DNA from: Gammaproteobacteria bacterium
GTDB taxonomy: Bacteria > Pseudomonadota > Gammaproteobacteria > Pseudomonadales > Cellvibrionaceae
NCBI GenBank assembly: GCA_021151835.1
Contig: JAGKWO010000003.1
Span: 62,001-126,000, forward strand
DNA: 64,000 bases
Direction of reading: 5' to 3'
The notes under the pieces were generated by a model. The model was not told the origin of the DNA. It saw nothing but the letters and a program-made list of their open reading frames with translations, and made no database searches. Below are positions 46,816 through 55,893 of this stretch, in pieces (the stretch's first letter is position 1; the number at the start of each line of letters is the position of its first letter). Both the position numbers and the translations under genes were made by a program.

Positions 46816-49800
46816 ATGAGTATTTCCCGCCCCTTTATCCTTCGCCCCGTTGCCACGTCACTGGTAATGCTGGCATTTTTGCTCGCCGGTTTGCTGGGTT
46901 ATCGCCTGTTGCCGGTCGCCGCGCTGCCGCAGGTGGATTACCCGATCATCCAGATTTTCACCTTTAACCCCGGCGCCAGCCCGGACGTCATGGCGCGCAC
47001 CGTAACCGCCCCGCTTGAGCGCAGCCTTGGCCAGATTCCGGGCGTCAAACAGTTATCGTCCACCAGCTCCACCGGAGCCTCCATCATCACCTTACAGTTT
47101 TTGCTGGAGGTGGATTTGGGGGTGGCCGAGCAAGAGGTGCAAGCGGCATTGAATACCGCCAGCAACCTGCTGCCGAATGATTTGCCCACGCCGCCGGTCT
47201 ATCGCAAGGTAAACCCGTCCGACGCGCCGATTATGACCCTGGCCGTTACCTCGCAAAGCTTGCCGCTGCCGGAGGTGTACGATCTGGTGAATACGCGCAT
47301 GGCCCAGAAAATCGCCCAGTTACCGGGCGTAGGAATGGTGACCCTGGCAGGCGGCCAGCGGCCGGCAATCCGCATCAAGGTCAATCCCAATGCACTCGCC
47401 AACACCCAGTTGAGCCTGGAGCAGGTACGCAATGCCGTCGTTACCGCCAATACCAACCAGCCCAAAGGCAGCTTCGATGGCGAGTACCGTTCTACCATGC
47501 TGGATGCCAATGACCAGATCCGCTCTGCCGATGAATACCGCAACCTTATTGTTAGCTGGCGCGATGGTTCTCCGTTGCGCCTGGGCGATATTGCTACCGT
47601 AGAGCAAGGCGCAGAAGATCGCTTCCTCGCCGCCTGGGCCAACAAACAACCAGCGGTGCTGATTAATATCCAGCGCCAGCCCGGCGCTAACGTTATTGAT
47701 GTGGCCGATAGCATCGAAGCACTGTTGCCCAAGTTGATGGTAACCATGCCCGCAGCCGCAAAAATCGAGGTGCTCAGCGACCGCACCCACAGCATCCGCG
47801 CGTCCATCCGCGATGTGCAAAAAGAGCTGGTATTTGCGATTTTGCTCGTAGTTGCAGTGACCTGGGTGTTCCTGCGCTCGGTGCCCGCCACGATTATCCC
47901 CAGCCTGGCGGTGCCGCTGTCATTGATCGGCACCTTTGCGGCCATGTATTTCCTCGATTTCTCCATTAACAACCTGACCTTGATGGCGCTCACCATCGCC
48001 ACCGGCTTTGTGGTCGACGATGCAATTGTGATGCTGGAAAACATTGCCCGTCACCGCGAGCAAGGTGAAACGCCTATGAATGCCGCATTGAAAGGCGCAG
48101 GGGAAATCGGTTTTACCCTGGTGTCACTCACGATTTCACTAATCGCAGTATTAATCCCGTTATTGTTTATGGGCGACCTGGTCGGGCGCCTGTTCCAGGA
48201 ATTCGCGATTACGCTGGCGGTGGCGATTGGCATCTCCCTGGTCGTATCGCTCACCCTCACCCCCATGATGTGCGCGCGCATGCTCAAGACCGCACCGGTG
48301 CATGATGCAAACAAACCCGACTTCCTCGATAAGGTCATCCGCCGTTACGGCGAACTGCTCGATAAAGTACTGGAACGCGAAACTGCCGCCATGGCAGTGA
48401 TGATCGGTACTATCGTCGTCACCGCCGGTTTGTATTTGCTCGTCCCCAAAGGGTTTTTCCCGGTACAGGACAGCGGCGCCATCCAGGCGATCACCGAGGC
48501 TCCGCAAGATACCTCCTTCGCCGCCATGACCGAACGCCAGCAGCAAATTGCCGACCTGATCCTGCAAGACCCGGATGTGGAGAGCCTTTCTTCATTTATC
48601 GGGGTGGATGGCAGCAACATCACCCTCAATTCCGGCCGTTTACTCATTAACCTCAAATCCCACGGCGAGCGCGATAGCCATGCCAGCGAAGTTATTCGCC
48701 AGTTGCAGGAAAAAATCGCCGGCATTAGCGGCATCACCGCCTGGTTCCAGCCATTGCAGGAATTGAGTATTGAGGATCGCGTCAGCCGCACCCAATACCA
48801 GTTCACCCTGACTGCCCCGGAAATAGCCTTGTTGGATCAAACCCTGCCGCGCGTACTGGAGCGTTTGCGCCAGGAGCCGGCGCTCGCCGATGTGGCTGCG
48901 GACCTGCAAACCCGCGGCCTGCAAGCCTATGTGGACATTGACCGGGACGCAGCGGCGCGCCTGGGGGTGAGTGTGAGCAATATCGCCAGTAGTTTGCAGA
49001 CCGCGTATGCGCAGCGGCAAATCGCCACCCTGTTCACGCAAGCTAACCAGTATCGCGTCGTGCTCGAGGTGGACCCGGATTATGCCCAGGGCTTGAAAGC
49101 ACTGGAAAACACCTATGTAAATTCCAGCAGTGGCAAACCGGTGTTGCTCTCGACCCTGGCCAAAATTACCCAGCGCCCCACCCCGCTGCTGATTAACCAC
49201 CAAAGCCAGTTCCCATCAACGACCGTGTCCTTCAACCTTGCCGAAGATGCCTCCCTGGGCGAAGCCATTGACGCCATCGAAGCAGCACAAGCCGACCTGG
49301 ATTTGCCCGCCGCCGTCGAATTGCGCTTCCAGGGGGCCGCCGAAGCGTTCCGCGCATCACTCAGCAACACCTTGTGGCTGGTACTTGCGGCCGTGGTGAC
49401 TATGTACATCGTGCTCGGTGTGCTCTACGAAAGTTTTATCCACCCGGTAACAATTCTCTCGACCTTGCCCTCAGCTACCGTTGGTGCCTTACTGGCCTTG
49501 TTGCTGACCGGACAACCGCTGGATCTGATTGCGGTTATCGGGGTGGTGTTGCTAATCGGGCTGGTGAAAAAGAACGGCATTATGATGGTGGACTTTGCGC
49601 TCGAAGCCCAACGCACACTGGGGATGAGCCCGCGCGAAGCCATCCATCGCGCGGCGCTGATGCGCTTCCGCCCGATCCTGATGACCACCCTCGCGGCTTT
49701 GTTTGGCGCGATTCCTTTAATGCTCGCCAGCGGTTCCGGCGCCGAGTTGCGCCAACCCCTGGGGCTGGTAATGGTTGGCGGTTTGCTGGTCAGCCAGGTA

Positions 49801-49896
49801 TTAACCCTGTTCACCACCCCGGTGGTGTATTTGTTTTTTGATCGTTGGGTGAATAAAGCCAACGCTGGCACTATTTCTGAAGAGGCGCGCACGTAG
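46816..49896 (+). CDS. mdtB: RND efflux permease (MdtB-like)
   Basis: A 1026-residue inner-membrane RND pump with 12 helices and two large periplasmic loops. The N-terminus [20 protein letters not shown] and the [20 protein letters not shown] segment are family hallmarks. The proton-relay pair is seen in [14 protein letters not shown]. It is 102 bp after the membrane-fusion gene. The stop codon TAG at 49894 lies inside the left arm of an inverted-repeat element. With the next permease it probably forms a heteromeric pump, as MdtB and MdtC do. Confidence 0.9.
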   Translation: MSISRPFILRPVATSLVMLAFLLAGLLGYRLLPVAALPQVDYPIIQIFTFNPGASPDVMARTVTAPLERSLGQIPGVKQLSSTSSTGASIITLQFLLEVDLGVAEQEVQAALNTASNLLPNDLPTPPVYRKVNPSDAPIMTLAVTSQSLPLPEVYDLVNTRMAQKIAQLPGVGMVTLAGGQRPAIRIKVNPNALANTQLSLEQVRNAVVTANTNQPKGSFDGEYRSTMLDANDQIRSADEYRNLIVSWRDGSPLRLGDIATVEQGAEDRFLAAWANKQPAVLINIQRQPGANVIDVADSIEALLPKLMVTMPAAAKIEVLSDRTHSIRASIRDVQKELVFAILLVVAVTWVFLRSVPATIIPSLAVPLSLIGTFAAMYFLDFSINNLTLMALTIATGFVVDDAIVMLENIARHREQGETPMNAALKGAGEIGFTLVSLTISLIAVLIPLLFMGDLVGRLFQEFAITLAVAIGISLVVSLTLTPMMCARMLKTAPVHDANKPDFLDKVIRRYGELLDKVLERETAAMAVMIGTIVVTAGLYLLVPKGFFPVQDSGAIQAITEAPQDTSFAAMTERQQQIADLILQDPDVESLSSFIGVDGSNITLNSGRLLINLKSHGERDSHASEVIRQLQEKIAGISGITAWFQPLQELSIEDRVSRTQYQFTLTAPEIALLDQTLPRVLERLRQEPALADVAADLQTRGLQAYVDIDRDAAARLGVSVSNIASSLQTAYAQRQIATLFTQANQYRVVLEVDPDYAQGLKALENTYVNSSSGKPVLLSTLAKITQRPTPLLINHQSQFPSTTVSFNLAEDASLGEAIDAIEAAQADLDLPAAVELRFQGAAEAFRASLSNTLWLVLAAVVTMYIVLGVLYESFIHPVTILSTLPSATVGALLALLLTGQPLDLIAVIGVVLLIGLVKKNGIMMVDFALEAQRTLGMSPREAIHRAALMRFRPILMTTLAALFGAIPLMLASGSGAELRQPLGLVMVGGLLVSQVLTLFTTPVVYLFFDRWVNKANAGTISEEART

Positions 49897-50030
49897 GTTG
49901 CTGGTGAGGAACGAACCGCAACATGTCCATCTCTCAACTCACACCAAAATCCTGTTCATGCACATTTTTGGCTTTTGGTTGGCGCGGGGGAGATGGTCGT
50001 GTTGCGGTTCGTTCCTCACCGGCAACCTAC
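49893..50030. repeat. GTAGGTTG-type inverted-repeat element 2
   Basis: Left arm 49893-49923 and right arm 50000-50030 are complementary at 30 of 31 bases and enclose 76 bases. The ends read GTAGGTTGCTGG and its complement. The TAG at positions 2-4 of the left arm is the stop codon of the upstream RND gene. The enclosed segment has a CACATTTTTGGCTTTTGG stretch resembling one in element 3. Confidence 0.9.
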
Positions 50031-50040
50031 GGACAATCTT

Positions 50041-53000
50041 ATGACAATCGCAGAACCGTTTATTAAAAGGCCCGTTGCTTCCTGTCTGGTGGCTATCGGG
50101 ATTGTATTGCTCGGGCTTTTATCCTGGCGGATGCTGCCGGTGGCGCCTCTGCCGCAAGTGGATTTCCCGGCCGTGCAGATTTACGCCGGCCTGCCCGGCG
50201 CCAGCCCGGAAAGTATGGCGGCCACGGTAGCCACTCCGCTGGAACGCGCACTGGGCAGTATTCCCGGCGTCACTGCGATTAACTCCAACTCGACCCAGGG
50301 TTCCACGTTTATCTGGGTGGAATTTACCCTCGACCGCGATCTGGATTCCGCCGCGCGCGATGTGCAAGCTGCACTCAATGCCGCCCGCGGCCAACTTCCT
50401 GCCGGCATGCCGGGCAACCCGGGCTATCGAAAAATCAGCCCGTCGCAAGCGCCGATCATGGCCCTGGCGCTGAGTTCACCCAACCTATCGCCGAGCGCGT
50501 TGTACGATGCGGCATCCACCATCCTCGCGCAAAAACTGTCGCAGATTAAAGGCGTCGGCCAGGTGGGAATTGACGGAGCTTCGCTGCCCGCTGTACGCAT
50601 CCAGTTAAACCCCAACGCCCTCGCCAGCTACGGCATAGCACTGGATGAAGTGCGCAATGCCATCAGCAATTCCAATGTGCAGCGCCCCATGGGCATTCTT
50701 GAAGAAAATGATTCGCGCTGGCAGGTGTACACCAGCGAAACCCTGCGTACGGCCGCCGATTACCAGAACCTGGTAGTGCACTACGGCGATGCCGGCCCGG
50801 TGCGGTTGCGCGATGTTGCAACCGTCAGCGACTCGGTGGAAAACCGCTATACCGATGGTTTCCACAACCACAGCTCGGCGGTGACCCTCACTGTCAGCCG
50901 CCAGACCGGGGCCAATATTGTTGAGACTATCGATGCAATCAACGCGCAGTTGCCCAACCTGCGGGCGCTAATGCCTGGCGATACGCAATTGAAAGTGGTG
51001 ATGGACAGATCGCCCGGCATCCGCGCCACCTTGAGCGAAGCGCAAATCACCCTCGCCGTGTCGGTATTGCTGGTAGTCGGCGTAGTCTTTATGTTTTTGC
51101 GCAGCGCCCAAAGCGCGTTGATTCCCAGCCTTGCCATTCCCGTCGCCATTATCGGCGCATTTTCGGTGATGTATTTGTGGGGGTTTTCGCTCAATAACTT
51201 ATCGCTAATGGCATTGATCGTCGCCGCCGGATTGGTGGTCGATGATGCCATCGTGGTCCTCGAAAATATCAAACGCCATATCGAAAAAGGGATGCCACCG
51301 TTTGCAGCGGCGATCCAGGGCGCGCGCGAAGTAGGTTTTACCTTGCTGGCGATGAATGTAACCCTGGTGGTGGTTTTCGTATCCATTTTGCTGATGGGCG
51401 GGGTAGTGGAAAAACTCTTTCGCGAATTCTCCATCACACTCGCGGCGGCGATGATTATTTCGCTGCTGGTATCCTTAAGCTTGACCCCCGCGCTCTGTGG
51501 CCAATTGCTCAAGGCCGAGGCCAAAAAAGAAGAAAAACCCAGCGTCTTCGATGATTTGAAAAAGGGTTACGCCGTCGCACTCGACTGGGCCTTGCGCCAT
51601 AGCCGCATCGTTATGCTGATCCTGGCTGCGGTAATCGGCGTGAATATTTACCTTTACATCGCCATCCCCAAAACCATGCTGCCCGAGCAGGATACCGGCC
51701 AGATGACCGGCTTTATTCGCGGCGATGACGGTTTTTCATTCCAATTGATGCAACCCAAAATCCAGGAATTCCGCCGCGTGCTCCTCAATGATCCCGCTAT
51801 CGAAGATGTCTTCGGGGCGAGCGGTGGCGGCAATGGCGTAAGCAACGCGTGGATGCGTATCAGCCTCAAACCCATGGCCGAGCGCGGGGTTTCAGTGATG
51901 GAAGTGACTGATCGCATCCGCCGTGAACTGCCCAGTATTCCCGGTGCCCTGCTAATGGTAGGGCCGGATCAGGATATTCGCCTGAGCTCGCCGTTTAGCC
52001 GCAGCCAACACGAAGTCATGATGCTCTCGGACGACATCCGCCAGCTCTACAAATGGGCGGCCACACTCACAACCGCCATGGAAAAAATGCCGGAGCTGGT
52101 CGAAGTGGACGGAGTCAAGGAAGAAGGTACCCAGCAAATTAACCTCAATATCGACCGCGAAGCCGCGCAACGTTTAGGCGTGGACATGGCTACCATCGCC
52201 AGCGTGCTCAACAATTCATTTTCGCAACGGCAAGTGTCCACCATGTACGAGGAGATGAACCAATACCGCGTCGTCATGGAGCTGGAGCCCGGTTACACCG
52301 CAACGCCGGAAATACTCAATCAATTGCAAGTCATCACGCGCGATGGCAACCGCGTTCCGCTCTCAACGTTTTCGAGTTTTGATTACGGGCTGGCGGAGGA
52401 CCGAGTACGTCACAGCAACCAGTTTGTATCGGAAAGCATCGGTTATGGCCTGGCCGAAGGCGTCACAGAAGAACAGGCTCGCACAGCGATTGAGGCGAAG
52501 GTTGCCGAGATCATGATGCCCAAGGAAGTGTATCTCGCCCCGGCAGGTAGCACCCGCCCGGGCTGGGGGCCAAGCACACCGGGTATGGCGCAAGACCCGG
52601 CGGTATTGATTTTATGCGTGCTGCTCGCGGTGTATTTAATCCTCGGCATTTTGTACGAGAGCACCATTCATCCGCTCACCATTCTGTCCACATTGCCATC
52701 CGCCGGAATCGGGGCCTTGCTCGCACTCTGGCTCACCGATACACCGTTCAGTTTGATCGCCATGCTCGGCTTATTTTTGTTGATCGGCATAGTGATGAAA
52801 AACGCGATCCTGATGATCGACTTCGCGCTGGAGCTGGAGCGCAATGAAGGGCTTTCGTCGCGCGATTCAATTTATCAAGCCGCATTAATCCGCTTGCGCC
52901 CGATCCTGATGACCAACCTCGCCGGCCTGCTCGGCGCACTGCCATTAATTCTTGGATTCAACGAAGGCTCTGAATTGCGCACCCCGCTCGGCATCACCAT

Positions 53001-53121
53001 TATCGGCGGCCTGGCAGTGAGCCAGTTGCTGACCTTGTTCACCACGCCGGTGGTTTATCTGTATATGGAGAAATTGCGTAATTTTGGATTAGCAACGCGC
53101 AAGGCATATGCCAGGCAATGA
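50041..53121 (+). CDS. mdtC: RND efflux permease (MdtC-like)
   Basis: A 1026-residue RND pump of the same length as its neighbour, with MTIAEPFIKRPVASCLVAIG at the start and VDFPAVQIYAGLPGASPESM. The proton-relay pair is in GLVVDDAIVVLENI. The start is the ATG at 50041; a longer TTG frame from 49975 runs through the repeat element and is rejected. The ribosome site is weak, so an inverted-repeat element between the two permease genes may affect expression balance. It is the last gene of the operon. Confidence 0.9.
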   Translation: MTIAEPFIKRPVASCLVAIGIVLLGLLSWRMLPVAPLPQVDFPAVQIYAGLPGASPESMAATVATPLERALGSIPGVTAINSNSTQGSTFIWVEFTLDRDLDSAARDVQAALNAARGQLPAGMPGNPGYRKISPSQAPIMALALSSPNLSPSALYDAASTILAQKLSQIKGVGQVGIDGASLPAVRIQLNPNALASYGIALDEVRNAISNSNVQRPMGILEENDSRWQVYTSETLRTAADYQNLVVHYGDAGPVRLRDVATVSDSVENRYTDGFHNHSSAVTLTVSRQTGANIVETIDAINAQLPNLRALMPGDTQLKVVMDRSPGIRATLSEAQITLAVSVLLVVGVVFMFLRSAQSALIPSLAIPVAIIGAFSVMYLWGFSLNNLSLMALIVAAGLVVDDAIVVLENIKRHIEKGMPPFAAAIQGAREVGFTLLAMNVTLVVVFVSILLMGGVVEKLFREFSITLAAAMIISLLVSLSLTPALCGQLLKAEAKKEEKPSVFDDLKKGYAVALDWALRHSRIVMLILAAVIGVNIYLYIAIPKTMLPEQDTGQMTGFIRGDDGFSFQLMQPKIQEFRRVLLNDPAIEDVFGASGGGNGVSNAWMRISLKPMAERGVSVMEVTDRIRRELPSIPGALLMVGPDQDIRLSSPFSRSQHEVMMLSDDIRQLYKWAATLTTAMEKMPELVEVDGVKEEGTQQINLNIDREAAQRLGVDMATIASVLNNSFSQRQVSTMYEEMNQYRVVMELEPGYTATPEILNQLQVITRDGNRVPLSTFSSFDYGLAEDRVRHSNQFVSESIGYGLAEGVTEEQARTAIEAKVAEIMMPKEVYLAPAGSTRPGWGPSTPGMAQDPAVLILCVLLAVYLILGILYESTIHPLTILSTLPSAGIGALLALWLTDTPFSLIAMLGLFLLIGIVMKNAILMIDFALELERNEGLSSRDSIYQAALIRLRPILMTNLAGLLGALPLILGFNEGSELRTPLGITIIGGLAVSQLLTLFTTPVVYLYMEKLRNFGLATRKAYARQ

Positions 53122-53179
53122 TTAACTATTGTTCTATTCAATAAATTGCCCTATCAATAATGGCTCTATGGCGGCAATG

Positions 53180-53438
53180 ATGCGCACAGTATCGATCTTC
53201 ACCGATGGTAAAAACCAGGTCGTTTTTTATAAAAGGTGCCGATGCTATTTTGCCATGGGATAAAAATGCAGTGGACACCACCGTTAAATTGCAACCCGGT
53301 AATAGCGATCTGCCTACCGGCGTTAACGATACGGCAATGGCAGGTCACTCATTAGCAGAAAACTGCATTTTAATTACCAATAATTTATGTAAATTTCAGC
53401 GTACCCAGGTTTTAACAGTGGAAGATTGGGTTCGCTAA
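53180..53438 (+). pseudogene. Collapsed vapBC toxin-antitoxin module
   Basis: The first part (ATG at 53180) encodes MRTVSIFTDGKNQVV, which is the N-terminus of a VapB-type antitoxin. It then shifts into an unrelated frame and stops at 53261-53263. In a different frame, from about 53238 to the TAA at 53436-53438, the DNA encodes ILPWDKNAVDTT, VNDTAMAGHSLAENCILITN and FQRTQVLTVEDWV. This is the C-terminal half of a VapC PIN-domain toxin with its late Asp and TNN motif. The rest of VapB and the N-terminal catalytic half of VapC are missing. A deletion has joined the two genes, so no active module is expected. Confidence 0.75.
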
Positions 53439-53645
53439 ACAGTTTGCGATTAACAATTATTTACCCCGCCCCGCTTAAACTCGCACAACAAACCGGACTA
53501 AAATCCCCTCAGGTCGCATACAAGCACACCAATTCACATTAATTAATAAACAGTGCGACACGCTTTTCTACTGATCCTGACACCAGCTTGCACAGACAAG
53601 CGCCGCTACATAAACCATAAGACCATCAGTCAACAGAGAAAAACT

Positions 53646-55511
53646 ATGAAAAAATTTCTACTCGGCGCCCTGTGCGGTTGCGCCTGGTTTGCGCACGGCG
53701 CATTTGCCACACAAACAGTGACTCCCGACTTATCGCTCCAACCCCTGCCCTTACAGGCGTATAATCGCGCTGCCACGTCGTTAAACGGCGAATGGAAAAT
53801 CATCGTTGATCCTTACGAAAATGGTTACTACAACTATCGTTACGAACCGTTTGACCAACAGGAAACACCATCGCAAAACGCCTACTTCACCGATTCCAAA
53901 CAAAAAACGCCCGGCGATTTACTCGAATATGATTTCGATAAATCCGCCAGCCTGCAAGTGCCCGGCGATTGGAACACACAAACTGATAAACTCTATTATT
54001 ACGAAGGTACGGTGTGGTATCGCAAAACATTCGATGCCCCCAAAGCAAAAAAAACTGATCGCACTTTTTTATACTTCGGTGCTGTTAATTACCGTGCAGA
54101 TGTTTATCTGAATGGTAAAAAGCTCGGTGTGCATGTGGGCGGATTTACCCCCTTTTATTATGAAATCAGCGGGAAATTAAACGAAAAAAATAACTCGCTG
54201 GTAGTAAAAGTCGACAACAAGCGCCACGCCGACGCAATCCCGACGTTAAATACCGATTGGTGGAATTACGGCGGTATCACCCGCGACGTAAAACTGATCA
54301 CTGTTCCCAAAACGTTCATTCGCGATTATAAAATTGCACTCGCTTCACTCACTGATAAAACCGTTACGGGCGCGGTACTACTGGATGGTGCCAAAGGTGG
54401 TGAGAAAATTTCAGTCAAGGTGCCAGAATTAAATATCAAGCAAACGATAACGGCGGATAAAAACGGTAAAGCGAATTTTTCTTTTAGTGCGGGTAACGCG
54501 GAGCTCTGGTCGCCGGAAAATCCAAAACTCTATGCAATCCAGATTACCGCAGGTAACGACAAACTTTCTGACACGGTCGGCCTGCGCAGCATCAGCACCC
54601 GGGGCAAACAATTATTATTGAATGGCAAACCGGTTTTTCTGCGTGGGGTATCTGTACATGAAGAATATTCCGCCCGGGGCGGTGGCCGGGTAAAAAATGC
54701 AGCGGAAGCACAACAGTTATTGAATTGGGCCAAAGGATTTAATGCAAACTTTGTACGCCTCGCCCACTATCCGCACAATGAAGATATGGTGCGCCTCGCA
54801 GAAAAAATGGGCTTATTGGTGTGGTCGGAAATCCCGGTGTACTGGACGATTAACTGGAACAACGAAGCGACTTACCAAAATGCAGAGGCGCAATTAACGG
54901 CGATGATTGAACGCGATAAAAACCGCGCGGCGGTAATTATCTGGTCACTCGCCAATGAAACGCCGGTATCGGATGCGCGCAATACATTCCTCGCCCGCCT
55001 CGCCACCACAGCACGCCGCCTTGATAATTCGCGTTTGCTAAGTGCCGCCATGGAAAAGCATTATCGTGCGGATAACGCGAGCATCGCCGTGGTTGAAGAT
55101 CCGCTGGCAGAGCACCTGGATCTGGTAAGCTTCAACCAATACATTGGCTGGTACGATGGCGCGCCGGAAAAAATTGATCGCATCAGCTGGGAAATCAATT
55201 ACAACAAACCGGTGTTTATCAGCGAGTTCGGCGGCGATGCCCGCGCTGGCAACCACGGCGATATCGATAAAATTTTCACCGAAGAATTCCAGGAAAACCT
55301 CTATATCAAAACCTTGAAAATGCTCGATGGCATTGATGGCTTTGTCGGGACCTCACCGTGGATTCTCACCGACTTCCGCTCCCCGCGCCGCCACTTACCC
55401 GGTATACAAGACGAGTTCAACCGCAAGGGAATTTATTCCAATACCGGAGAGAAGAAAAAAGCGTTTTACGTATTGAAAAATTTTTATGATAAAAAAGCAG
55501 GCCAGCAATAA
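53646..55511 (+). CDS. Exported GH2 glycoside hydrolase
   Basis: A 621-residue enzyme of glycoside hydrolase family 2 with a signal peptide (MKKFLLGALCGCAWFAHG then AFA). It has the sugar-binding, Ig-like and barrel domains in order. In the barrel, IIWSLANETPVSD holds the acid/base Glu and VFISEFGGDA the nucleophile. The FLRGVSVHEEYSARG segment is the family signature 1. Likely activity is beta-glucuronidase or beta-galactosidase, possibly on plant side chains. The ATG at 53646 is preferred over the GTG at 53553 because it opens directly on the signal peptide. Confidence 0.9.
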   Translation: MKKFLLGALCGCAWFAHGAFATQTVTPDLSLQPLPLQAYNRAATSLNGEWKIIVDPYENGYYNYRYEPFDQQETPSQNAYFTDSKQKTPGDLLEYDFDKSASLQVPGDWNTQTDKLYYYEGTVWYRKTFDAPKAKKTDRTFLYFGAVNYRADVYLNGKKLGVHVGGFTPFYYEISGKLNEKNNSLVVKVDNKRHADAIPTLNTDWWNYGGITRDVKLITVPKTFIRDYKIALASLTDKTVTGAVLLDGAKGGEKISVKVPELNIKQTITADKNGKANFSFSAGNAELWSPENPKLYAIQITAGNDKLSDTVGLRSISTRGKQLLLNGKPVFLRGVSVHEEYSARGGGRVKNAAEAQQLLNWAKGFNANFVRLAHYPHNEDMVRLAEKMGLLVWSEIPVYWTINWNNEATYQNAEAQLTAMIERDKNRAAVIIWSLANETPVSDARNTFLARLATTARRLDNSRLLSAAMEKHYRADNASIAVVEDPLAEHLDLVSFNQYIGWYDGAPEKIDRISWEINYNKPVFISEFGGDARAGNHGDIDKIFTEEFQENLYIKTLKMLDGIDGFVGTSPWILTDFRSPRRHLPGIQDEFNRKGIYSNTGEKKKAFYVLKNFYDKKAGQQ

Positions 55512-55893
55512 TACAGCCAATAATGTTTGGTTAACTTGCTGGTAACAATCATGCGCATGGCGCCGGCTAACCCCGGCGTTTTCTGGCACATCAACACTAA
55601 TAATTTATTACAGTCCATTACACAGAGATGACACAAACGCCAATATTTTTTAGTGTTATGTTATTAAAAACATTTTTTCGCATTATCTATGCCATAAAAA
55701 TTTTGCTGTCATAGCTATTTTGATCCAATTACCATTGCTCCTGTTTCTTTCGTTCTATTAAATTTAACATTCATTAAAAATAACAATGTCACACTTCGAC
55801 ATCGCCGCTTGCCGCTGCTATATTTCATCAGCAATATCAACGCCTCAGGGCATTTTGCCCAAGGGAGTTTCAAGCGAAGGACTAGTGATAGCA
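55512..55893. other. Intergenic region, no feature seen
   Basis: About 380 bp between the GH2 gene and the start chosen for the GGDEF/EAL gene. The upstream ATG at 55786 would extend that gene but has no ribosome site. No hairpin, repeat or other gene was found; a promoter is expected here. Confidence 0.4.

Noticed and set aside
47199..48044. A 281-codon frame opposite the first RND gene
   Set aside because: Antisense shadow of a strong RND coding region; no ribosome site or family match.
49975..50040. TTG start extending the second RND permease by 22 codons
   Set aside because: The extension is encoded by the inverted-repeat element; the natural RND N-terminus starts at 50041.
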